Assembly: GCA_016710785.1 (NCBI GenBank)
Contig: JADJUE010000003.1
Location: 310,001-374,000 of the forward strand
DNA: 64,000 bases
Direction: 5' to 3'
Source of the DNA: Candidatus Epilinea brevis
GTDB taxonomy: Bacteria; Chloroflexota; Anaerolineae; Epilineales; Epilineaceae
Shown here one piece after another: positions 51,111 through 58,469 of this stretch (position 1 is its first letter; every line of letters starts with the position of its first letter). The notes below the pieces were generated by a model. The model was not told where the DNA came from, searched no databases, and saw only the letters and a list, made by a program, of their open reading frames with translations. The position numbers and the translations under genes are program-made.

Positions 51111-53070
51111 GCGGCGCACTGCTCCGTGGGCGCCCTGGCGGGACGCCTTGCAGCGCTTCGGCGGCGAGCTCCGGCCGCAGGCCGGCCGTCTGGCGCTGGC
51201 GGCGCTCTGCGCCCTGGGGTACACCGCCACCCGCCTGGCCGAGCCCTTGCCGATCAAGTTCGTCTTCGACCGGATCCTGGCGCCCGCCGGGAGCAACGCG
51301 GCCGCGATGTCCCCCGCGCTGCTCTTCGGCCTGGCCCTGGCGGTCATGGTCGGCCTCGCCGGCCTCCGCGGCGCCTTCTACTACGCCCAGAGCGTCCTGG
51401 CGGCGCAGGTGGGCCAGGGCGTGGTCCTGGCGGTGCGGGCAAGGGCCTTCGCCCATCTGCAGCGCCTGTCGATGAGCTACCACGTGCGCGCCAGCACAGG
51501 GGATCTGCTCACCCGGCTCATGGGCGACATCCAGATGCTGCGCGAGCTGCTGGTGGCCACCTTGTTGACCATGGTCTCGGAGGTCACCGTGCTGCTGGGC
51601 TTTCTGGTGGCCCTGATCCTCGTCGACTGGCGGATGGCGGCCCTGGCCCTGACGGTGGTGCCCCTCCTGGCCCTGCCCATCCACCGCTACGGCCGGCCCC
51701 TGCGCAGCCTCACGCGCGATCAGCGACGACGCGAGGGCCAGCTGGCCGCGCGCCTGCAGGAGGTCATCTCCGGCATCCACCTGGTGCAGCTCTTCGGCGC
51801 CGAGGACCAGGAGGACCAGGCGCTGCGGGACCACGGCAACCGCAGCGTGTCGGACGGCCAGAAGGCGGCGCGCCTGGAGGCCCGGATGTACCGCAGCACG
51901 GAACTGACCTTGTCCGCCGGCACGGCGCTGGCCCTGTGGTACGGGGCCTTGGAGGTGCATGCCGGTCGGCTGAGCGTGGGCGACCTGGTGCTGGTGATGA
52001 GCTACTTGTCCAGCCTCTACCGCCCGCTCAGGCGCATCTCCCGCTCCGTGGAGCGCGCCGGCAAGGCCGCCAGCTGCCTGGACCGCATCACCGACCTCCT
52101 GGACACGAAACCAGAGGTCCAGGACGGACCGCGCCTGGCGCCCCCGTTGCGCGGCGCGATCCGCCTGGAAGGGGTCAGCCTGGCCTATCGACCGGGAGAA
52201 AGCGCCCTCAGCGAGGTGTCACTGGCCATCGCCGCGGGTGAGATGGTGGCCCTGGTGGGCGCGACCGGCGCCGGCAAGACCAGCCTGCTCTCGCTGATCT
52301 CCCGGCTCTACGACCCCACGGCGGGGCGGGTGCTGGTGGACGGGCATGACCTGCGCAGCCTGGACCTGCGCAGCCTGCGCCGCCAGATCGCGGTGGTGCC
52401 GCAGGATGGCATGCTCTTCAGCGGCAGCGTCTGGGACAACCTCACCTACGGCAGCCCCGACGCCGACCGGCGCCAGGTGGAAGACGCCGTGCGAGCCGCC
52501 CTGCTGGAGGACGTGATCGCCGGCCTGCCGGGGGGCTACGAGGCCCCCATCGGCGAGCGCGGCGTCACCTTGTCCGGGGGGCAACGACAGCGACTGGCCA
52601 TCGCCCGCGCCCTGGTGCGCGACACGCCCATCGTCCTTCTGGACGAGCCCACCACCGGTCTGGACCTGCAGTCCGAACGGCTGGTCACGGATGCCCTGCG
52701 GTGCCTTCTGGCCGGACGCACGGCCCTGGTCATCGCCCATCGGCTGGCGACCGTGCGCCAGGCGGACCGCATCGTGGTCCTGCACGAGGGCCGGATCGTG
52801 GAGATGGGCAGCCACGAGGCGCTCGTGGCGCAGGGCGGGCGCTACGCCCAGCTCCTGGCCGCCGCGGAGCCCGGGGCGCTGATCGCGGTCGGCTCGGCGG
52901 CGGAGCCCTTTCGCGAGCGGCCGTCCGAAGGTCAGCCCGGTCTCCAGCCCGGTCTCCAGCCCGGTCTCCAGCCCGGTCTCCAGCCCAGTCTCCTATCCGA
53001 TCCGTCCGACTCTCAGACAAGCCCGTCGGTTCTGCTCCCCCGGCGCGCCACCGCGTTGGGCCCGTCTTGA
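51097..53070 (+). CDS. ABC exporter (MsbA type) of the glycan cluster
   Basis: 657 aa. Exporter TM domain (about 20-320), then the ATPase: Walker A GATGAGKTS (about 387), Q-loop VVPQDGMLF, signature LSGGQRQR, Walker B IVLLDEPTTGLD and H-loop IAHRLATV. The tail (about 610-640) has five LQPG-type repeats from a 12-base tandem repeat, so its length may vary. The overlap with the glycosyltransferases before and after points to export of the glycosylated product or its lipid-linked form. Confidence 0.9.
   Translation: MSRPERRTAPWAPWRDALQRFGGELRPQAGRLALAALCALGYTATRLAEPLPIKFVFDRILAPAGSNAAAMSPALLFGLALAVMVGLAGLRGAFYYAQSVLAAQVGQGVVLAVRARAFAHLQRLSMSYHVRASTGDLLTRLMGDIQMLRELLVATLLTMVSEVTVLLGFLVALILVDWRMAALALTVVPLLALPIHRYGRPLRSLTRDQRRREGQLAARLQEVISGIHLVQLFGAEDQEDQALRDHGNRSVSDGQKAARLEARMYRSTELTLSAGTALALWYGALEVHAGRLSVGDLVLVMSYLSSLYRPLRRISRSVERAGKAASCLDRITDLLDTKPEVQDGPRLAPPLRGAIRLEGVSLAYRPGESALSEVSLAIAAGEMVALVGATGAGKTSLLSLISRLYDPTAGRVLVDGHDLRSLDLRSLRRQIAVVPQDGMLFSGSVWDNLTYGSPDADRRQVEDAVRAALLEDVIAGLPGGYEAPIGERGVTLSGGQRQRLAIARALVRDTPIVLLDEPTTGLDLQSERLVTDALRCLLAGRTALVIAHRLATVRQADRIVVLHEGRIVEMGSHEALVAQGGRYAQLLAAAEPGALIAVGSAAEPFRERPSEGQPGLQPGLQPGLQPGLQPSLLSDPSDSQTSPSVLLPRRATALGPS
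52924..53010 (+). repeat. 12-base tandem repeat in the exporter tail
   Basis: CAGCCCGGTCTC is repeated four times plus one imperfect copy (CAGCCCAGTCTC) at about 52933-52992, coding Gln-Pro-Gly-Leu. It is followed by TCCTATCCGATCCGTCCGAC (52992-53011), similar to the TCCTATTCG repeats elsewhere in the window. Confidence 0.85.
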
Positions 53071-53084
53071 AAGGCATCTGCATC

Positions 53085-54347
53085 ATGAACCAGGAATCCT
53101 TGTCCGGACGCCGGATCCTGTATTACGCCCACGACAGCTTCGGCCTGGGCCATCTGCGCCGCACCCTGGCCATCGCCCATGACATGAGCCGCGAGCCGGG
53201 GGTGGAGAGTCAGCTGGTGGTGACCGGTTCGCCGGCGACAGCGTCCTTCCCCTGGCCGGCGCGCACGGACTTCGTCAAGCTGCCGGTGATCACCAAGGAC
53301 GCCCAGGGCGCCTACACCAGCCGCGATCTGCCCCTGCCCTTGCGCGAGGCCTGCCGCTTGCGCGGCTCATTGCTGCTGGCTGCCGGGCGCCATTACGCCC
53401 CGGATCTGCTGCTGGTGGACCACAGCCCGCTCGGCCTGGGCGGCGAGGCCTTGCCGCTGCTGCGCTTCCTCAAGGCTCACCGCCCGCGCTGCCGCATCGT
53501 CCTGGGCCTGCGCGACGTCATCGACGAGCCGGAGAAGGTGCGCCGGGCCTGGCGCGCCGAAGGCGTCTACGACGCCATGAGCGAGATCTACGATCAGATC
53601 CTGGTCTACGGGGACCCGTCCATGGTGGACGTAGCGCGGGCTTACGGACTGCCGGAGCAGGCCGCCCGGAAGCTCCATTACGTGGGCTACCTACGGCGCC
53701 AGGCCGCCGTAGATCCGGAGCCCTGGCCGGCGGCGCCCGGTCGGCAGCGGATCCTGGTGACTGCCGGCGGCGGTGGCGATGCCTCAGACTTCTTCCGTCT
53801 GACCGGCGATACCCTGGCCCTCCTGGCCGCCGGGCGGCGGATCTCCGCCCGGATCATCACCGGTCCCTTCCTGCCCCCCGTCGCGCGCATGACCCTGGAT
53901 ACGATCGCCGCCGCACGCCCCGAGATTCGCGTCGAGCCTTTCTGCCCGGACCTGGTGGGCGCCATGAACCAGGCTGATCTGGTGATCAGCATGGGCGGCT
54001 ACAACACTGCCTGCGAGATCCTCTCCGTACCCAGCCGGGCGTTGATCCTGCCGCGGACGAGCCCGCGCCGCGAGCAAGCCATCCGCGCCGAGCGCCTGTC
54101 GCAGCTGGGACTGGTGGAGACCGCCCTGCCGGAGCGGACCAGCCCGGCGCAGCTGGCAGCCCGCATCGGCGTCCTGCTGGACGCGGGGCCGGGCCACCGT
54201 GAGCCGCTGCTGCCCATGGACGGCCTGGAAAGGACCAGCGCCGCCCTTCGCCGGCTGCTGGTCGACGACCGGCTCGCGCCGCGACCGCGCGCGGCCGCTG
54301 ATCCGGGCCGGATTCAGCCGCGACTGGTCTGGGAAGGGGTCCGGTGA
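53085..54347 (+). CDS. GT28/MurG-like glycosyltransferase
   Basis: 420 aa from ATG 53085. N-terminal RRILYYAHDSFGLGHLRRTLAIAHDM has the glycine-rich loop of the GT-B fold (as in MurG/'glycosyltransferase family 28' predicted proteins). The C-terminal half has RILVTAGGGGDASDF, DLVISMGGYNTACEILSVPSRALILPR, the donor-binding block. It overlaps the next gene's start. It likely adds a sugar to a lipid or small-molecule acceptor. Confidence 0.85.
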   Translation: MNQESLSGRRILYYAHDSFGLGHLRRTLAIAHDMSREPGVESQLVVTGSPATASFPWPARTDFVKLPVITKDAQGAYTSRDLPLPLREACRLRGSLLLAAGRHYAPDLLLVDHSPLGLGGEALPLLRFLKAHRPRCRIVLGLRDVIDEPEKVRRAWRAEGVYDAMSEIYDQILVYGDPSMVDVARAYGLPEQAARKLHYVGYLRRQAAVDPEPWPAAPGRQRILVTAGGGGDASDFFRLTGDTLALLAAGRRISARIITGPFLPPVARMTLDTIAAARPEIRVEPFCPDLVGAMNQADLVISMGGYNTACEILSVPSRALILPRTSPRREQAIRAERLSQLGLVETALPERTSPAQLAARIGVLLDAGPGHREPLLPMDGLERTSAALRRLLVDDRLAPRPRAAADPGRIQPRLVWEGVR

Positions 54348-55609
54348 TGCGCTGGGGTTACCTCTGCGGCGATCCCGGAATCCCGGCCCTGGGCGACAAG
54401 GGTGCCTCCATCCACGTCCGGCAGGTGGTGGCCGCGCTGCGCGAGGCTGGTGACGAGGTGCTGCTGCTAGCGCGGGGCCGCTCCGGAGCGGTCGGCGCCA
54501 CGGGAACGCCCTCGGAAGCCTCACCCGGCCTGTGGCTGAGCGCGGAGCCTTCGTCCGCGCCGCGATGGCGCGCCGTACCCCCCGATCAGGACGGCCTGGC
54601 GCGCGACCTGACCGCCCTGGCGGGCATGCGCCGCTTCGGCCGCGCTGCCGCACCGGTGCTGCGGGCTCACGCCCCCGACCTGCTCTACGAGCGGCTGTCG
54701 CTCTTCGGGGCGGCGGGCCTGGGCCTGGCCCGCCGCCAGGGCCTGCCGCTGCTCCTGGAGGTGAACGCCCCCCTGGTGGAGGAGCAGGCACGCTGGCGCG
54801 GCCTCCACCTTCGCCCGGCGGCCGCGCGCGTCGAGGACGAGGTGCTCAGGGGCGCGGACCGGGTGCTGGTGGTCTCCCAATCCCTGGCCGACTGGGCCCA
54901 GACCCGCGGCGTCCCGGCCGGCCGGATCGTGGTCCTGCCCAACGGTGTGGACCCGCGCCCCTTCGCCGTGGATCCGGCGGCGGTGACCGCCCAGCGCCAG
55001 ACCATCGGGCTGCGGCCGGGTCCGGTGCTCGGCTTTGTCGGCGGGCTGCGGCCCTGGCACGGGGTGGCCGGCCTGCTGGAGGCTTCCGCCCGGCTACGGG
55101 ACCAGGGCCACGCCTTCCAGCTGCTCATCGTGGGTGACGGGCCCCTCCGCGCCGAGCTGGCGGCCTTGTCCCAGTCCCTGGGGCTGGCGGAATGGGTGCG
55201 CTTCACCGGGGCGGTGCCGCATGAAGCCGTTCCCGCGCTCCTCGCGCTGATGGACGTGACGGTGGCTCCCTACGCCTCCGGAGGCGATGGCGGCTTCTAC
55301 TTCTCCCCCCTGAAGGTCTTCGAGTACATGGCGGCGGCGCGCCCGGTGGTCGCCGCCGACATCGGCCAGTTGCGCGCCATCGTCAAGACGGAGCATACGG
55401 GCCTGCTGTACCGGGCGGGAGACGCCGCCGCCCTGGCCGAGGCCATCGGCCGCCTGCTGGACGACCCCCAGCAGGCGCAGCGGATGGGCCGGCAGGCGCT
55501 GGAAACGGTGTGGGCCGAGCATACCTGGGCCAGCCGGGCGCAGACCATCCGCGAGCTGGGCTCAGACCTGCTCCGCGAGCGCGCCGTTGGCCATCGGAGG
55601 GCGGCATGA
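54347..55609 (+). CDS. GT4-family glycosyltransferase
   Basis: 420 aa. N-terminal DPGIPALGDKGASIHVRQVVAALREAGDEVLLLARG and C-terminal LGFVGGLRPWHGVAGLLEA, YFSPLKVFEYMAAARPVVAADIGQLR (E-x7-E type region with Lys/Glu) identify a GT4. GTG 54344 is an alternative start; ATG 54347 has GGAAGGGG at better spacing. Its stop lies within the next kinase gene. Confidence 0.9.
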   Translation: MRWGYLCGDPGIPALGDKGASIHVRQVVAALREAGDEVLLLARGRSGAVGATGTPSEASPGLWLSAEPSSAPRWRAVPPDQDGLARDLTALAGMRRFGRAAAPVLRAHAPDLLYERLSLFGAAGLGLARRQGLPLLLEVNAPLVEEQARWRGLHLRPAAARVEDEVLRGADRVLVVSQSLADWAQTRGVPAGRIVVLPNGVDPRPFAVDPAAVTAQRQTIGLRPGPVLGFVGGLRPWHGVAGLLEASARLRDQGHAFQLLIVGDGPLRAELAALSQSLGLAEWVRFTGAVPHEAVPALLALMDVTVAPYASGGDGGFYFSPLKVFEYMAAARPVVAADIGQLRAIVKTEHTGLLYRAGDAAALAEAIGRLLDDPQQAQRMGRQALETVWAEHTWASRAQTIRELGSDLLRERAVGHRRAA

Positions 55610-56652
55610 GCCCAGCCGCCTTCCCGGCCGCGACTCTGGACCCCGGCCTGCCGCAGCTGGCCGGTCTGACGACCTCCTCCGGCGCGTCAGACCTTTTGGG
55701 GCGTCTGCTCGGTCGGTCGCTGCGGGTCCTGGCTGTCACCGCGGTCAAGCACCGCCCCGGAAGACGCTGCATCCTGCGCGTGGCGCTGGATCCGGACGGC
55801 ATCCGACCGGCTCCGGCGGATGCGGTGGTCTACCTGAAAGTCTACGGCACGGACCGTGCGGCCTCCGTGGGCCGGCGGACGGCCACCTGCGCCGCATTGC
55901 AGGTCGGCGGCCCGCAGGTCCAGCTGCCGCCGGTCCTGGCCGTGGCGCCGGAGTTGGGCCTGGTGGTCATCGGCGGCCTGCGGGGCGAGCCTTTCCTGAA
56001 CCGCCTGGCAGCGGGGCAGCCCGGCCTGACAGGGCGGATGGCGGAGGCCATGGCCCATCTGCATGCCATCACCGCCGCACAGCTGCCGGGCGACACCTTC
56101 CCGCGCCACGATGCCCGGCGGGAACTGGCGCCCCTGGCGGCGCGGCTGCGGGACCTGGAGGCCACCTGCCCCCCGCTGGCCGGCCATGCCCGCGCGGCGC
56201 GCCAGTCCGTCGAGCGGGTCCATGACCGAGCGGAGCGGCTGCCCTGGCGCTGGCGGCTGTTGCACCGCGACCTGCATCCTGGCCAGGTGCTGGTGGACGG
56301 GTCCCGTCTGGCCATCGTGGACTGGGACGATGCCGCCCTGGGCGAGCCGGCGGTGGACCTGGCCAATTTCGCCGCCCATCTGCGGCTGGCGGCCATGACA
56401 ACCGCCGATACGGCCCTGGCCGCGCGCTTCCGGCGGGCCGCCGTCTCCATGGTCGCCTGGGGACGGCGCCTGGACCCCCAGCTGTCACCCGACCTCCTGC
56501 GCCTTCTGGAGGCAACCACCCTGCTTCGTCTGATCTGCATCCACCGGGGCCGCAGCCTGAGTCTGGCTGCCGCCGGCCGGCTGCTCCGCCGCGAGGGTCG
56601 AATGCTCAACGGCGCATGGGAGCGCTTGACCGATGACCGCCCCCGCGGCTAA
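55606..56652 (+). CDS. APH-fold phosphotransferase (second kinase of the glycan cluster)
   Basis: 348 aa from ATG 55606 (GGAGG 5 bases upstream); the longer upstream frame belongs to the previous gene's other frame. The kinase motifs LLHRDLHPGQVLVDG and LAIVDWDDAALGEP lie at about 219-243. N-terminal AVKHRPGRRCILRV and AVVYLKVYG supply the ATP-binding lobe. It shares the RYKPGRR/KHRPGRR element and the Gln in place of Asn with the first kinase, so the two may be distant paralogues flanking the cluster. Confidence 0.8.
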   Translation: MSPAAFPAATLDPGLPQLAGLTTSSGASDLLGRLLGRSLRVLAVTAVKHRPGRRCILRVALDPDGIRPAPADAVVYLKVYGTDRAASVGRRTATCAALQVGGPQVQLPPVLAVAPELGLVVIGGLRGEPFLNRLAAGQPGLTGRMAEAMAHLHAITAAQLPGDTFPRHDARRELAPLAARLRDLEATCPPLAGHARAARQSVERVHDRAERLPWRWRLLHRDLHPGQVLVDGSRLAIVDWDDAALGEPAVDLANFAAHLRLAAMTTADTALAARFRRAAVSMVAWGRRLDPQLSPDLLRLLEATTLLRLICIHRGRSLSLAAAGRLLRREGRMLNGAWERLTDDRPRG

Positions 56653-57277
56653 TCTCGATCGAGGAGTCATGGCACCACCGGCACCGGCCGCTTGGGCGCC
56701 ATGGACCACCTTATCCATGCTTCCACCTATCGATACCGACGACGGAGACCGGGAACTGCTGGGGCGGGCCCTGCGCTTCGAGTCAGCGGCCCTGGCCACC
56801 ATCCACGACCGCTACTTCCGGCAGGTCTTCCGCTACCTGCTGCTCCGCTCGGGCGACACGCACCTGGCCGAAGACCTGGCGGGAGAGGTATTCGTCCGCT
56901 TCCTGGAGGCGATGGGCAAGGCCGCGCGGCCGCCGGACTCGCTGCGCGGCTGGCTCTTCGGCGTGGCGGCCCACGTCTGGGCCGACCAACAGCGGCGCGC
57001 CTTCCGCCATGGCCGTTTGGCCCCGCGGGTGGATACGCGGCCGGCCGAGGCAGCGCAGCCCGAGCAGGCGGCCGAGCAGGCGGACATGGCCGACCGGCTG
57101 GTCACAGCCATGGCGGGGCTGACCGAGGAGCAGCGCGAGGTGCTGTCGCTACGCTTCGTAGGCGAGCTGCCGATCCGCGATGTAGCCCTGTCCCTGGGCA
57201 AGACCGAAGGGGCTGTCAAGCAATTGCAGGCGCGCGCGGTGGCCGCTTTAGGCCGCCTGTTGTCGGGTGAAGGGTGA
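56633..57277 (+). CDS. ECF RNA polymerase sigma factor (second pair)
   Basis: 214 aa from ATG 56633, which overlaps the kinase end by 20 bases; ATG 56669 or ATG 56717 could be the real start. Region 2 (about 40-110; IHDRYFRQVFRYLLLRSGDTHLAEDLAGEVFVRFLEAM, GWLFGVAAHVWADQQR) and region 4 (about 155-210; GLTEEQREVLSLRFVGELPIRDVALSLGKTEGAVKQLQ). Coupled by GTGA-type overlap to the DUF5667 gene. The overlap with the glycan cluster suggests shared transcription. Confidence 0.9.
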   Translation: MTAPAANLDRGVMAPPAPAAWAPWTTLSMLPPIDTDDGDRELLGRALRFESAALATIHDRYFRQVFRYLLLRSGDTHLAEDLAGEVFVRFLEAMGKAARPPDSLRGWLFGVAAHVWADQQRRAFRHGRLAPRVDTRPAEAAQPEQAAEQADMADRLVTAMAGLTEEQREVLSLRFVGELPIRDVALSLGKTEGAVKQLQARAVAALGRLLSGEG

Positions 57278-57282
57278 GGAAC

Positions 57283-58398
57283 ATGGAACAAGAACGGCAT
57301 GACGAGGACGCTCTGATGACCGCCCTGGAATTCTGGGGCCGGGGCGAGAACTGGGAGGCAGGCATGGCTGACGCATCGCCCGCGGTCAAGGAGGGGCTCC
57401 GCCGCCACCTGGCGGCGGCCTTGGCCTTGCGCCAGGACCTGCCCGAACCCAGTCCCGCCGTCGAATCGCGTTCGCGGGCGGCCTGGCTGGCAGCGGGAGC
57501 TCAGCTGCGCGCGGGACGGCAGCCGCGAGCCGCCGACTCGGCCCCCGCCAGCTGGTGGGCGGGCGGCTTCCAGAACCGCCGGCTGGCCTGGCTGGCAGCG
57601 GGCCTGGCGGTCTGGTTGACCTTGGGCGGCGGGGCGGTCTGGGCGGCAGAGCGCTCCCTGCCGGGCGACAACCTGTATCCCATCAAGACCTGGCGCCAGG
57701 AAGTGCTCGTGGCCACGGCCCGTGGCCCGGAGGCGCGAGCCAAGGCCATGCAGGCCCAGGAGGACAGCTACCGGCGCGACTGCCTGGCCGTCCTGGCCGA
57801 GGGACGCGAGGTGGACGTGGAGTTCTTCGGTCGTCTGGAACGGGTGGAGGGATCGGTCTGGCGCATCGGCGGTCTTCCGGTGGATGTGTCTTCGGCCGAC
57901 CTGTCGGCGGTTCTGATCTCGGCGATGCCGCTGGAAGGGCGGCGCCTGCAGGTGGATGCCCGCACGGAAAATGGCCGGGTGATCGGCTTGCGGGTGCTGC
58001 CGGCCGAGCCGCTGCCGGCGGTTGGACCGGGCGGTCCAGGCGACGCCGTCTCATCCAGCCGGCCTGTGACTGCCACGCCCTTCGCCACCACGACCGCCAC
58101 CGCTCTGGTGCCCGACGCAGCCGGCGGTGGTGCCGACAAGCCCAGCACCACCGACGGACCCTCTTCAGCCGACTTCGGAGACGTTTCGGACGACAAGAGC
58201 GACGACGACAAGGGCGACGACGACAAGGGCGGCGACGACAAGGGCGGCGACGACAAGGGCGGTGACGACAAGGGCGGTGACGACAAGGGCGGTGACGACA
58301 AGGGCGGTGATGACAAGGGCGGTGACGACAAGGGCGGTGACGACAAGGGCGGTGATGACAAGGGGAAAGGCCAGGACGATCCGCGCAAGCAGCCCTGA
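57283..58398 (+). CDS. DUF5667 membrane protein with DDKGG repeat tail
   Basis: 371 aa from ATG 57283 (AAGGG 9 bases upstream; GTG 57274 is an alternative). A cytoplasmic N-terminal part precedes one TM (about 104-122), then the DUF5667 signature AERSLPGDNLYPIKTWRQE, a small beta domain (VDVEFFGRLERVEGSVWRIGGLPVDV, a DUF5666-like strand set) and a Thr/Pro linker. The protein ends in about twelve Gly-Gly-Asp-Asp-Lys units. Presumed sensor/partner of the ECF sigma factor. Confidence 0.72.
   Translation: MEQERHDEDALMTALEFWGRGENWEAGMADASPAVKEGLRRHLAAALALRQDLPEPSPAVESRSRAAWLAAGAQLRAGRQPRAADSAPASWWAGGFQNRRLAWLAAGLAVWLTLGGGAVWAAERSLPGDNLYPIKTWRQEVLVATARGPEARAKAMQAQEDSYRRDCLAVLAEGREVDVEFFGRLERVEGSVWRIGGLPVDVSSADLSAVLISAMPLEGRRLQVDARTENGRVIGLRVLPAEPLPAVGPGGPGDAVSSSRPVTATPFATTTATALVPDAAGGGADKPSTTDGPSSADFGDVSDDKSDDDKGDDDKGGDDKGGDDKGGDDKGGDDKGGDDKGGDDKGGDDKGGDDKGGDDKGKGQDDPRKQP
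58196..58365 (+). repeat. 15-base tandem repeat coding GGDDK
   Basis: GGCGGTGACGACAAG and near copies (GGCGGCGACGACAAG, GGCGGTGATGACAAG) repeated about ten times in frame at the end of the DUF5667 gene. Third-base changes group in runs, as expected from recent slippage copies. Confidence 0.9.
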
Positions 58399-58469
58399 AC
58401 AAGCATCCGCCCGGCGACCGACGATTCCAGTGCTGCATCGCCCCGCCGAGGCATGCTAGCATCCCCCGC

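Noticed and set aside
57274..57285. GTG 57274 as start of the second DUF5667 gene
   Set aside because: It would put the ribosome site only 1 base away; ATG 57283 has normal spacing. Kept as an alternative.
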